From Dermacentor variabilis (lineage: Eukaryota; Arthropoda; Arachnida; Ixodida; Ixodidae), in NCBI RefSeq assembly GCF_050947875.1, contig NC_134570.1, forward strand, positions 202,443,750 through 202,507,749: 64,000 nucleotides of DNA. Reading direction: 5' to 3'. Under the pieces are notes generated by a model. The model saw only the letters and a program-made list of their open reading frames with translations, was not told the DNA's origin and ran no database searches. Shown in pieces: positions 32,812-43,917 of the stretch (positions within the stretch are counted from its first letter, which is position 1; the number at the start of each line of letters is the position of its first letter). A program made the position numbers and the translations under genes.

Positions 32812-33000
32812 TTATACAGCCTAGTTGTAGAGCGCCTGCCTCGGCGGTGGGAGGTTTGGGTTTGATTCCCACCCCTGCATGGCACCCACTGATTCTCAAA
32901 ATATGCAGGAGTGTATTCCGGCCTGGCGTTCGGCTTTCTGCGGGCTTAATACGCTCGGGAAAGGCGCCCTAAATAACCGCGGGGACCCTCGTCAGCACAC
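32812..33000 (+). repeat. tRNA-derived SINE-like sequence
   Basis: A tRNA-like head: cctagttgtagagcgcctg (A box/D-arm-like), an anticodon-arm-like segment, then gggtttgattccc (B box: GGTTCGANTCC with small changes). No tRNA gene is proposed because the acceptor stem does not pair cleanly and there is no terminator directly after it. An unrelated tail (to about 33000) follows, as in SINEs. Confidence 0.55.
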
Positions 33001-33314
33001 AAGAGAGTGATGTTTGAGCTTCTCCTATGGCGGCCATGTTACACGTGGCGCCCCAACTGCATCTGTTGAGGTGGGGACGCCTACGGGTTGTGAACAAACA
33101 TCCCTTTCCAGACGTTGTGGCTCCGTAGTGACCGAGCACCAGACCGCCAGCTCGCATGTACGTATTCTACCTGTGTGTTCCTGGTGGCAGCACTGGCCTT
33201 CCAGAACCGCGACGGATATGCGCGTTAACAAGTCCGTCTGTGGTTTACTAGGGGCTCTTTCGAGATGAGACCCCCCTAAGAGGCTGAGCACCACCCCAGT
33301 GAACGTATCAAACA

Positions 33315-33392
33315 TTAGGAAAAACCGATGGGTTTCCCGCGGTACCTCCCGCATACGAGGCGGATGCTCTACCGCTAGGCCGCCGCTGTGGT
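33315..33392 (-). repeat. second tRNA-derived head, opposite orientation
   Basis: The minus strand reads ggcctagcggtagagcatcc (A box/D-arm-like), then gcgggaggtaccgcgggaa (degraded B-box region). It faces the head at 32812, with about 300 bp between. Probably a SINE remnant. Confidence 0.45.
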
Positions 33393-33469
33393 AGCAGGTG
33401 TAGCCTCCATTCGCGCTAGATGTTCTGACTCTCGGTATGCCGTTGTCGCACGCCTTCTGCGGCAACCTA

Positions 33470-34240
33470 GTGGTCTAAGATGTCTAATAGCTCGTGGTCG
33501 TGATCCCGTTGTGGTCGTTGCATCGCCGCAAATTCACATTTGTTATCGGACTCTCCTCTTACGGTCGTTGTCACACCATCACCACCATGAATTCGTGACC
33601 TATTCGTTGTCATACTGTCATCGTGAGGCAGTCGTGATCCTTCCATTTTCTTTACTTGAGCTTCGTCATTCAACTCTCGCCATGCTGTCGTCGTCACGTC
33701 ATTGTTGTCCTGCACTCGCCATCATCCCATTGTCCTCGTAACTTTGCAATGGCATCGTTGTCAATGCCCTGTCGTTATACAGATTTCGTTATGCATTTGT
33801 TGTCACACTGTGGTTGTGATGTCATGATGATTGTTTCACATTCATTAGTCTAACTTCATTCTCCTCCCGTCATGCCATTTTAATCACGCTGTCATTATAA
33901 CATCGTCATCATTTCAGAAATATCATCTCATTCTCCTTGTCATCCAATCAATCGTCGTCATGCGACCTCCGTTAGGCCATCGATTTCCTTGCTTCTTCGT
34001 CATTTTATCATAATGACGCTGTCTCCATTGAAACGCTTGACCGCTGTGGGCATGGTCGTCACACAGTAGCGGCCATGCATCCGTTGCCCGGTAGTCGTAG
34101 TCATGCGATCGCCGGCACTCCAACTTTGTCCTACCGTCGTCGTCCCACCGTCGACGAACATACACTCATTGTCGTCCCGTCTTCATGCCGTCGTCGTCAC
34201 GCTGTCCTCATGACACCATCATTATCTCACTTACATCACT
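33470..34240. repeat. degenerate GTC/ATC-rich simple repeat tract
   Basis: Long enrichment of gtcgtc, catcatc, tgccgtcgtc and similar words without strict periodicity. It looks like a decayed trinucleotide-based minisatellite. Frames inside are S/R/H-rich artefacts. Confidence 0.6.
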
Positions 34241-34599
34241 AGAATTGCATTTTGTACGCATCCTTATAATGCGTGCAGTTTGCGTGTTTAATAAAATATT
34301 GTTAGATGAAACTTTACGAGTTCAAGCGCTCATTCTGACAGCGTGTATAGTTTTCCTCGCAAAAATACGAGTGTTCGCTTAAGAAAAGTACGGAATTCTC
34401 TCTATTTTGCGCAAAACAGTGTAGCCACTGTATTATTACAGTGAAATGTCCGTGGAACGTAAAACTCGGAGCACTTTCCGTATATAACGGAAGCTTTTGC
34501 CGTATTATTGAAATACGATATACTTTACGTGTTATTGCCTGCAATTCCTCCATATTATCACAGAAGGGCTCCGCATAATGACGCAAATACTTTACAGTT
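34241..34599. other. no recognisable feature
   Basis: AT-rich stretch between the simple-repeat tract and the Penelope-like fragment. Nothing recognised. Confidence 0.4.
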
Positions 34600-35040
34600 T
34601 ATGACACGCATCGAGGAAGGCACATGCGAATTTGTATGCTTCGTTTCATAGGAGGTGGATCCCGTGGTTCCCCTTACCGCCATGCTGCACAATTTCGAAT
34701 GTTTACAAGTAGCTGAAAAGACAACATCAACCCCATGCTTACCAGAAATCTTTCTAAGATTAGGTGAAACCTTATGTATATGGGGAAGTACTGTAAAATT
34801 CTTTTCACAAGCCTGTTCTTTAGAAACTGAGAGTTCTTTGTTCTTCTTCCGAAGCTTTACAAGGAACGGTTCGGCAAATGAAAGCAAAAGAAAGCTTGGA
34901 AAACGCGCCTTTTCCAATCGTCCCACTGGAAGTTGGAAATTAAAAAGCTGTTTGTGGTGACTTGATTTCAAAAGCGCTGATCTAAAACCTGAGGATATAC
35001 CCCGCTTTAAAAGCTTAGAGCGAGATTAATAAAAACACAG
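34600..35040 (-). pseudogene. Penelope-like element fragment (linker before GIY-YIG)
   Basis: The minus-strand frame reads SKLLKRGISSGFRSALLKSS, then VGRLEKARFPSFLLLS, AEPFLVKLRKK, LPHIHKVSPNLRKISGKHGV and DVVFSATCKHSKLC. The P-x-I-H-K-V-S-x-N-L-(K/R)-K-I and VVFSA pattern is characteristic of the region between RT and the GIY-YIG endonuclease of Penelope-like retroelements. A KHTNSHVP segment follows before the match fades near 34620. RT and GIY-YIG domains are not visible, so only a fragment remains. It ends 20 bp from duplicated-unit copy 2. Confidence 0.65.
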
Positions 35041-35574
35041 CAATGCTTTTTTGGACCTGGGTTCGAAGGTTCCGGTTTCTCAGAAAAAACTTTTTTTTTC
35101 TTTCTATTTGATGCACACGTGTTCGGTGCCTCAGTTGTCTGTCAGGGTTTACCTTAGTACACGTATCGCACCGCTGTTTAAGGTCGCTCTCTGTTTGTTA
35201 TTGTTTTAATGGTTTTTTTTTGTTTTTACGTTGTTTTTCTGGTGCACACGTGCTCCTGATTTATATAAGCTTGGAGTTTGTTACATTAAATAATCAGTTG
35301 TCCGTACCGCTTCGTATGGTCCCATCTTTTGAGTCTCGTGTTTTGCTCGCGGTAACTTCGCAGTATTACGAATGAACAACTGGCCAAGACTCACACTCTG
35401 CTATATCTTTTTTTATGAATATAGTCAGCGAACCGTTTATCGTCTCCTGAAGTCATGCGGCGTAGTTTTCGCACTCAAGCAGTAGTAGATTTCATCCGTA
35501 GATGTTGAAACGGGCGACGAACGCGGTTTTTTACTATCCTTTATTAGTGGCTATTGAAATTATCTCTTTGATAG

Positions 35575-36130
35575 TTAAAAATCAAAAAACCACATATATT
35601 CTCCGACCTCCTGAATGATTTCATCGATTCTCGACACGGGACTAAGTGTTGATTTGTTAATAATATATATACTGCAGAGGTGAAACAATGAAGCTAAAGC
35701 TTCTTTCGCAGGCATCGTAAGGAGCAACGCAAAAGGCAAAGCAAAAGGTTTAATTACCACCTGCAGCATTCCTTGAAGCTTGTGTTTTAATCAGACCTTC
35801 TTCCTTTGGCAGATGCCTTTTTTCTAAAGATAGTGCTGTAGCGTAACAGCAAACGTAACTCAATGGCCGCTGTGGCTTATATATATCAACGAATGCACGA
35901 AAGGTCTGAAAACTTCAATGGAACGTCCTCTGCAGTGACTATTTTACTCTCAGCTTTTTAGGAAACTTGAAGCTGACAAAGACCTCTTCTTCGGGGATCA
36001 CCAATGTCGAATCACTTAATGTTGGTTCAACTGTACAAAGCAGCTGGCCATTTACCCAAACGTACACTTCGATATAAGTGCCAGTGTGTCTGCAGATAAT
36101 ATCACGTGTCTAGAGCTCTACAAAGCTCGC
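35575..36130 (-). pseudogene. coding-like remnant (copy 2 counterpart of 2390-2950)
   Basis: The minus strand from about 36130 reads IEVYVWVNGQLLCTVEPTL and IPEEEVFVSFKFPKK, then a one-base loss in the T run near 35957 breaks the frame before the ESKIVTAEDV block. The downstream open stretch 35769-35575 is almost identical to 2600-2406. Protein family unknown. Confidence 0.4.
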
Positions 36131-36329
36131 CTAGGAAGCATCTGAACAACTTTTCCTCCATTGAGTTCAAGAAATGTTTTCATGTGATGTTTTTGACATG
36201 CCAAACAACTTCCATGCGTTACCACATAGAAAAGGTGTTATAAAATTAACGTAGTCTTCATCAGTTGTCTATTGGTTTCTGCTACAGGCATATCTGTAAT
36301 AATCGAGCCACACAGCTACGCTCTAGCAG

Positions 36330-36770
36330 CTACCATTGAAGGCATCTCGTGTCGCAAAAATAATTTGGAGTTTTGCTGACATGCTCGCAGCTGATACATG
36401 ATATCTTATGAGCTGCTGCTGTTGTGCCATAATTTGCATTTAAAGTAGTACGTTAATGGAAAATCTCGTATTTGAGTTAATGACATTTGCTGGCGTCCGC
36501 ATTTCTATTGGTGGTGGGACACCACCTAATTGAGCTGACGAACGGCTAAAATTGATGGTGCCAGCCACACTATTTTCTGTGACTAGGTCATCAACAGCAG
36601 CTCTGGCGACGTTGGCAACTTTCTCCAGAAGACTCTGGGTCGTAGGGTCTTCCGGCAACTCAACGTATCTGTCGGCATCTGTTTGCAAGCCCATGAAGAC
36701 CGGTCGCGCCTAACGGCCCATGATGTTGAACTTGTTCTCCATTTCCAGGTTCCAGGACTTGACTGGCGCT
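36330..36770 (-). pseudogene. coding-like exon (copy 2 counterpart of 3135-3580)
   Basis: Cleaner than copy 1: DADRYVELPEDPTTQSLLEK, NVARAAVDDLVTENSVAG and TINFSRSSAQLGGVPPPIEM run in one frame to NTRFSINVLL; a stop in the Q-rich segment follows (36438). Helical and Q-rich, no active-site signature. Unrecognised. Confidence 0.45.
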
Positions 36771-37389
36771 AATGTAAATTTTCTACGGAGACAAAGAAAC
36801 TGCTTTCTCATAATGCGAACTTAATGATGATGATCATCTTAAATGCAGCGGTACCTACTTAATCATGCGGATGGTAGAAAAATGGGGCGAATTCAGGAAA
36901 GGTGTGCCAGGTAAAATTTCTTATACAAATATATCTGAAAAATAAGTGAAATCATGTACATACGTTTTCTCGAAATTTCATTCTGGGAGAACACAAATAC
37001 GGAAGGAACAAAGAAAAAAGTCTATATCTAAAAGAAACAAGGAGCAAGGAAACAAATTGCTGATGGATTCAACAGTAAGACGATTTTATTCGCTACTTAA
37101 TTTTGTTAGGGCGACATATACTTCCTTGTGTGAGCATCCCCGAACTCAAACCTTGAACTACAGCAGCAATGAACAGTACAATGGCAAGCCTATATGCCGC
37201 AGTTTAATTTGTGGGGTTCGTTTCCTTTCTAAGCTAACAGTCGAGTACGTAGTTACCCATTGCTTGTTATTCGCTTCGAAAGTGGTTGAAAGCCGAAATC
37301 ACCAGAACAGATCGGTGTAGTTCAGACTCGTGACGGGACGACGAAGTCTCGTCAATGTTACTTGCCTATTTAGTGTTTGCAAAAATGTC

Positions 37390-37830
37390 CTAAGTGAATT
37401 GCATCTTCTGGAAGTCAGTGGAGAGTGTAATACATCATTTTTCCATCAATGGTGTGTACCTTGGAAACCCGGCGGAAGGTGTTTAGTCCCAAGCGTTGCT
37501 CGAAAACAGCAGCCATACACGCTTTAGCTCGCTGCGCCACAAATGCACTGGGCATGTGCCAGTCTTCAGTGACCGTCTTCCACGCCAAAGTTTTAGCGAG
37601 CTGCGCCATGAGTTCACCAAGTATGTTCCCCTCTTCAATGAACTGTCGCGCCTGCTTGGGTTACCTGGGTAAGTGACACTGTGCTTACAACCAGCGAGAG
37701 AACAAATATCAGCGTTCCATAGCAGCGTCGCACCAACCTTCTCGTCTCCGAGGCCTTGTGCGAGCTTCTCGACAGTGTCGTTAGATGACGCCCCGTGTAC
37801 AGGAAATGTGCCAGAGAGGAGCCCCATTGC
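37390..37830 (-). pseudogene. coding-like exon (copy 2 counterpart of 4270-4640)
   Basis: The frame 37827-37640 has DTVEKLAQGLGDEKVGATLL and NADICSLAGCKHSVTY. A shift near 37650 leads to QFIEEGNILGELMAQLAKTL, VTEDWHMPSAFVAQRAKA and FEQRLGLNTFRRV (to 37415). Family unknown. Conservation with copy 1 suggests a former exon. Confidence 0.42.
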
Positions 37831-39998
37831 CGCGTGGCGCGTTTATTAACGTTAGCACCCACCGGTGCGCAATGCGTTTCGGAGGTCACGCGCAGGTTTC
37901 GCGGCGACGGCGACGCTAGATGGCGCCGAGTGTTCTTAGGTTAGCCTCAATGTGTAGTGCTCTTGCCGTACATGCCTCATACGCAACTTTGTTTTGACTG
38001 GGGTTATACCTTTGTCATAATGCTCATTCGAAATGAGCGCATTACTATTGACAGTTATCGTGCGGTGAATTGTGCTGAAGTTTTTTTTCAATAGCTTGAG
38101 GTAAACGTTTATTACTGCATATGTCACTAACAATGAGCCTGTAATATTGCTTACGTATTTACATCATTATTATGCACCTTTAACCAACTTAGTAACAATT
38201 GTGGCACAATGAGCTGTGGAGTGTCAACACATTAACACAGAATTTTAAAAGCTATTTCTGGCTTTCTAATAAAGATTGACTACGGTATTCTCAGTGGATA
38301 TTTACATAGGGTTGCTTTTTAACTGCAGCACTTTTTAATATATTTCCTGGGGCAGACAGTACAATTCCAACCATTGATATAAATTACTCTATGCGGCAGC
38401 CATTACATCTATGAGGAATCAAAATTCTTGAATGAATAATTAACATAGTTACTCGAATCAACTTCTCAATTCTCTACGTGACGACAGTTGTCTCAATCTA
38501 TCAACTTTAACCGAAAAGTTCGCGAGCCATATCCGCGTGGAACGACTTATCAGTACTGCACGAACACCGACATATTATTCTTAAAGTGTCCGACGAAATG
38601 CATTCATGCCCCATTGAATTGTATGCTTCAATGCATAAAAGTGAGTTTTCCTAAAAGACATAACCGAATGCCAATTCATTTCCCCGACACTTTGAGAATT
38701 AATGTCTCAAAACAGGGGCACTCCTGAGAATTCGTTCCAAGTGGTTATGATTTGCAAACTCATTAGCTGCAAAAACAGAATAGGTGATGCATCATTATTG
38801 ATTAAAAGTTCACTAGGGTAAATATGTTAATTATTTGATCAAGCATTTGGTTTCTCGCAGCAGTGGTGGCCGCCTCATCTAGTAATCTATATCAAGAGTT
38901 AAAATTGAACTGTCTGCCACAGGCACTTCTTTTAAATATTTGACGCAAATATAAAACACCCTGTGGAGTCATACATTCTTCAATGGCGAGTATTTAAAAA
39001 AATTCATCTCTGGGGAAGGACGTCGTAAATCATTCGTGGATTTCCGGTAGCGCCAGGCATAGGCGCAGCGCTTCCTCTTCTAGCACAACTAGATGTCGCA
39101 GCTTATACGCAGGGGTGGCGGAGAATAAGACAACTCTTGTATAGGTGAGAGGTGTAAGTCATTGTTAATGTGTCTCCGCAGATGTCGCAACAACTATGGC
39201 TGTCTCTTTTCGATACATCCATTGTACTGCAAGCTTTTGCTGTAACTTGTTGAATATTCGGGTGCTAGTTAAGCTTTTCATCAGAAATAACTTCAATACT
39301 TGACTTTCTCTATCCGTGAAACAGCCGCGCTATACTATGAATCTGGATCTTGTAGAGGAAGGAGAAAAACAAAACTCAAGGTAACATTAGAGGGCAGAAT
39401 AGTAAAGTGGCAGAGTTGTACCTGTTCATGGTTGAAAGGCTAAACTGACGAGGGGCGAACGAAAGACACAATAGGAGAGATAACCTACGGGTGCGCCTAC
39501 ATCGGCCGGCCGGCCAGATATCTAAACAGGCGCTTAGGGAGCATGCGTACCACATAAGGATGACAGCCACACCCCATCTATTAACGCACTGTCGGGACTG
39601 TACGTTCCGCCGATGCTTCGACGAAGTTCTGGTGTGCTTACGTCACCGAGAACACATAGCCCGATGAATTTTGGAAGAATTTTACGATATATAAAAAAAA
39701 CATTTGCTGAAGAGTGTCAGCCAGCCGTTCATAACCTTTTTGGGTGTGACAAATAGTTTAGATTTCGCTTTACAGCGGAAAGGTACGGTTGTGTCTTCTT
39801 TTTCTTCTGCTCGTTTTTCCGTGTTTTCTTTTGCTGCTCGACTACTGCTGTGCATTCAATTTCATGATTTCTTTTTATTTTTACTTTTTACTTTCCTTTT
39901 ACCCCCTTTCTCTGCATATGACTAGAGCGTGTTTAGGAAAGTGCTTTGTCCGCCGCATTCCGTCTTTCGTCTTCGCGCCAGATTAGCCCTACCTCTGC

Positions 39999-40530
39999 AA
40001 CCATTGAGGGGCAGACGAATACAATGTCGCGATCCTTCTAAAGTGCATATGTATTTCTGTGCGTAGTCGTACTGTGGCTAAATCTCTAGCAGTAGCAACG
40101 AACGTTATCTCGTCAGAGTAAACGTACCTATGTGCATTCTGATATAAGGAAATGAAGCTGAGCTGGTTGTTGAACAAAAGGTACGAAAGATATTGGTAGG
40201 TGCATTCCATCTTTTGCGGGTTACCGCGTTTCACCTCGAAATAAATGTTATCGAGAAACTTCAGATACATGGAGGCGCGTCCTGCGCTGTGGGATAACAT
40301 TTGTAAGGTTATGAAATGTGGCCACCCGAAAAAGAAGTGCACCCCGTGTCAATGACGACCTCTCAAAAACTATTGTCCCTACACTACAAACATACCAGGA
40401 TAACGAAAACCAAAAAGGAAAGTTAATAAACAAAAGTGACAAAAAACAATGAAACAAGGTCTAAAGCAACGCACTCCAAACAAAGACCAAAGTGCAGTTA
40501 TGCAAAGTCCCAAACTTTTTCAGCGCTGAT
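39999..40530. repeat. left arm of palindromic cluster
   Basis: Nearly identical in reverse complement to 41145-41683. A diverged tandem copy of its inner ~290 bp follows at 40590-40950, sharing gaggcgcgtcctgcgctgtg-like and gtcccaaac words. The arm includes the last ~195 bp of duplicated-unit copy 2. Confidence 0.85.
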
Positions 40531-40589
40531 ATATAAAGTACACGTGTAGATTATATTTTTCGGGTGACCGCTTTCACCAAGCAATAAAT

Positions 40590-40950
40590 ATTATCGGGAA
40601 ACTTCCGATACATGCAGGCGCGTCCTGCGCTGTGCGATAACATTTCTAAGGTGGTGAAATGTGGTCACCTGAAAAATAAGTGCACGTGTCAATGCCCACC
40701 TCATGAAAACTATTGTCCCTACATACAAACATAACAGGAGAACGAAAAACAAAGAAGGACAGGTAATAAACAAAAATAACAAAAAGCAATGAATGAATGA
40801 ATGATTGAATGTGGGGTGTTTAGTGGCACAAGGGTCAGGTATGGTCATAGAGCACAAACAAAAGACAATGAAACAAAGTCTAAAGTAACACGCTCCAAAA
40901 AAGTCCAAAGTGAAGTTATGGAAAGTCCCAAACATGGTCAGCGCTGATAA
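40590..40950. repeat. diverged tandem copy of the left arm
   Basis: Contains aggcgcgtcctgcgctgtg, ttgtccctac and agtcccaaac in the same order as 40250-40530. Ends at gcgctgataaaacggcttaag, which is repeated inverted at 41125-41148. Confidence 0.7.
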
Positions 40951-41144
40951 AACGGCTTAAGTCACACAACATGGACTACTTGAAGTCGTCAGCGGCGCCA
41001 CTGTGATAGCGATGTGCCATCTGGCATGACCTCATAATCGAGTGCGCCAATGTGTGGGATGATCTCGTAGAGTCCGAAATAACCGCGCACTCAGCTATGA
41101 GATCGCGGCAGACGGCATTAAGTAGTCTACTTAAGCCGTTTTAT

Positions 41145-41683
41145 CAGCGCTAAAAAAGTTTGGGACTTTGCATAACTGCACTTTGGTCTTTGTTTGGAGT
41201 GTGTTGCTTTAGACCTTGTTTCATTGTTTTTTGTCACTTTTGTTTATTAACTTTCCTTTTTGGTTTTCGTTATCCTGGTATGTTTGTAGTGTAGGGACAA
41301 TAGTTTTTGAGAGGTCGTCATTGACACGGGGTGCACTTCTTTTTCGGGTGGCCACATTTCATAACCTTACAAATGTTATCCCACAGCGCAGGACGCGCCT
41401 CCATATATCTGAAGTTTCTCGATAGCATTTATTTCGAGGTGAAACGCGGTAACCCGCAAAAGATGAAATGCACGTACCAATATCTTTCGTACCTTTTGTT
41501 CAACAACCAGCTCAGCTTCATTTCCTTATATCAGAATGCACATAGGTACGTTTACTCTGACGAGATAACGTTCGTTGCTACTGCTAGTGATTTACGGTCA
41601 CTGTACGACTGCGCACGGAAATACTTATGCACTCTAGAAGGATAGCGACATTGTATTCGCCTGCCCCTAATGTTTGCAGGGGT
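41145..41683. repeat. right arm of palindromic cluster (inverted)
   Basis: Reverse complement of 39999-40530 with few differences. It thereby provides a third, inverted copy of the end of the duplicated unit. A further diverged piece with ttatgtttgtagcgtaggga lies at 41690-41820. Confidence 0.85.
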
Positions 41684-41820
41684 CGTGCTCTTTTTTCGTT
41701 CTCCTGTTATGTTTGTAGCGTAGGGACAATGCTTTCTGAGAGGGGTGCATTGACACGTGTACTGGTTAATCTTTTTCGGGTGACGGCTTTTCACCAACTA
41801 AGAAATGTTATCGCATTTAA

Positions 41821-41932
41821 GAAAAAACCTAGCAAAAAAGGCGCACACAGGAAACATACATGACAGGAATAAGGCTATTTCCTGTCTTCTTGTATGTTTC
41901 CTATGGGCGTCTTTTTTGGCTGGTTTTTTTTG
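41821..41932. repeat. small foldback (MITE-like) inverted repeat
   Basis: Arms of about 48 bp (41821-41869 and 41880-41932) pair in reverse complement through aaaaaacc.agc.aaaaaag, aggaaacatac and gacaggaa, with a ~10 nt loop. Confidence 0.75.
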
Positions 41933-42069
41933 TTTCATTACAACGCACGAACTCGCCAAACAACGTGTTTTACTAAAATGTTATCGCACAGCGCCGGACA
42001 CGCCTGCTAGTATCGGATGTTTTTCGAATGTTATCGATGGTTCTATCCGCTGTCCGTTTTCACCTAACC

Positions 42070-42325
42070 TTGTGTAAATGGATTTCACGTATGCGCAACG
42101 CGATTGGTGTAAAACTTTCTAGAAGACACACGGGCACCACCGATTACTCTGGAACCTTCGATGACTCGTGTATAAGAGCCGACCCCCTTGACCGGCAGAT
42201 CACAGTTTCTTTGATCGCCGACTGTGATCACCACTATCGCCGTTCTTTGAGCGCCGCCTGTTTTTGAGGACACTGGCGCAGAGATATAACTTCAATAAAA
42301 GGCGACACTCGGCGAGAACTGGCAA
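42070..42325 (+). repeat. LTR-like fragment with TATA-type box and AATAAA
   Basis: The organisation resembles a retroelement LTR: gtataagagccg (TATA-like, about 42170), a G/C-rich leader and caataaaaggcg (about 42293, poly(A) signal). I associate this sequence type with tick LTR elements, but no coding part is adjacent. It could be a solo LTR remnant. Confidence 0.4.
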
Positions 42326-42530
42326 TAGCAAACGCGTCGCACGTAGTGTAAAGCCCATCCGTTAGTTGAGGAGAACACCAGAAAAAAAGACTGAAATTAA
42401 CTTACAGACAATGCTTTATGTTTCTTTTTTGCTAATACTAAGCAGTTTTGCGTGTAAATAAACTCACACTTTGAGACTTGTATTTCTTGCGTCACCTAGC
42501 AACAAGCTAGCGGCACGCCAGACGTGCCAT

Positions 42531-42701
42531 ATGCATGCGTCATTCGCCACATGTGCCACCGAAGCAAGTGAGGCGAGCTGCGCATGTGAAGCTCGCCGAC
42601 CCGTCTCTTTTGTATGTAGCCCGTTTGTTGAGCTTCCAGCGTTTTCTTGCTTTCCTTGTGCATTTCCACACGGCACCACGGCACTACTGGACAGCAGCAA
42701 G
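42531..42701 (+). CDS. candidate small gene, exon 1 (unrecognised, Cys-rich)
   Basis: ATG at 42531 opens a Cys-rich frame (MHASFATCATEASEASCACE, then FSCFPCAFPHGTTALLDSSK) that ends in codon phase 0 at AAG followed by GTGAGG, a strong donor site (42702). An acceptor in the same phase lies at 43917. The frame also extends upstream without ATG to 42462. An LTR-like fragment with a TATA box lies 200 bp upstream. Joined to exon 2 it would give about 90 residues. Function unknown. It may be part of a repetitive expressed family rather than a unique gene. Confidence 0.4.
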
Positions 42702-42834
42702 GTGAGGAATTTTGTTTGACAGTCTGCTACGCATTTCAAGCACATTTAGACTTACACACAAAAGCGAACATATATAGTGACGCAGTTGCGAAAAACAGCT
42801 CCGCCGTCCAGGCCTAGCTAATTTGAATGAATTA

Positions 42835-43345
42835 CTCCTACTGGGAAATGTTTGCGACGCTTTCTATGAGCCCCGGCATTGTCATAACTTATTTGGGTAG
42901 TTTAAGGCACGCTCACCACACCTGGCTTTGCGACGCGGTAAGCGAAAACAGGCTAGGCCGTGTGACGTAGTTTCGCGTGTACTGAATCCTAATGAGACAA
43001 GTTCTTGCGCCTTCTCTGACCCCCATCTTTATTTTAACTAATTTCGTCACTTTTTCGGTACATTAGTAGCACAGTGGCCACCCCCGGTGTTGTGACGCAG
43101 TTAGTTAAAAGCAACTCGGCCACGTGGCACGGTTAGTTTAGCGTGTACTGAATCTTACTGTGACAAGTTCGTGACGCACTCTCTGACCCGTAAATTTTTT
43201 TTAAATTCCGTTAATTTTTGGGCTAATTTTGAGGCACGCTCGCAGTGCCTGGAGTTGTGACGCAGCAAAAAAGGGAAGCCGGTCCTGGTGACAGTTATTT
43301 GGCGTGTACTGAATCTTAGACAAGTTTGTGACGCTTTCTATGGCC
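42835..43345. repeat. three diverged tandem repeats (~160 bp) in the candidate intron
   Basis: The block gcgtgtactgaatc recurs at 42975, 43141 and 43302 (periods 166 and 161), each followed by a gacaagtt block and preceded by a tgtgacgcag/tgacg-type segment. The units also share a ctctctgaccc/ctctatg.cccc segment. They lie wholly within the proposed intron 42702-43917. Confidence 0.7.
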
Positions 43346-43917
43346 CCGCAACATGTAGCTTCTTTCGGTTCTCGCGCTTATCGAAGACGCGACGAGCGAT
43401 TGCCAAGTGTGTTAACGCTGTAGTGTGTTGCTTGCGCCGGCAGAACGCGCGAAAGATAAGGCTGATCAGCTGAAAAACCAAGAACTACAAAATTCTGTCT
43501 TCGGAACGATTGAAAACAAACTTTGCACCCACGTGTTTGTCTCGATTACCAGTAGAAGGCTTTCTGCGAGCGTCTAGCATGATCTGGCTTAGAGCCTGTG
43601 TGTATGTAGCGTAAAATCGCGTCGGCTGAGGCCAAGTTATTTTGGAAACGCGCAGTCGCCCGTGCATTTGTGCTCTTAAAATACAATAAATAATGCCCGG
43701 GAATGGGGGAATACTTGGAAATCACATATTTTCTTCATAATTTATAGTACGGCTCAGAATCAGTCAGGTATTATCGACGTCATGTATACAAAAGCTAATT
43801 GCTTTCGTTTGTAATGTATCCCATACACCACTTTCGCATACTTTTCATCTACACGAAGTATTCCTATAAGCACAAAATACCAAAATGACGCATCCCTCTA
43901 ATTTACTTCTTTTTCAG

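Larger units (their letters stand above)
35059..40195. repeat. duplicated unit, copy 2 (uninterrupted)
   Basis: Collinear with 1892-5150 and 10505-12350. It lacks the RTE and L2-like insertions, so it shows the empty site (around 38325-38375). Its right end merges with the left arm of a palindromic repeat (39999-40530). Length is about 5.14 kb against about 5.10 kb for copy 1 without the insert. Confidence 0.85.

Noticed and set aside
32812..32885. A functional tRNA gene
   Set aside because: A and B box-like segments exist, but the acceptor stem does not pair cleanly and there is no T-run terminator right after it. A SINE head is more likely.
33480..33860. Ser/His-rich frames as a protein
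   Set aside because: They come from the degenerate trinucleotide tract and are open on both strands.
40248..41425. Two near-identical 69-residue frames as paralogous genes
   Set aside because: They are mirror images produced by the inverted repeat arms. No coding motif and no codon-level conservation beyond the DNA identity.
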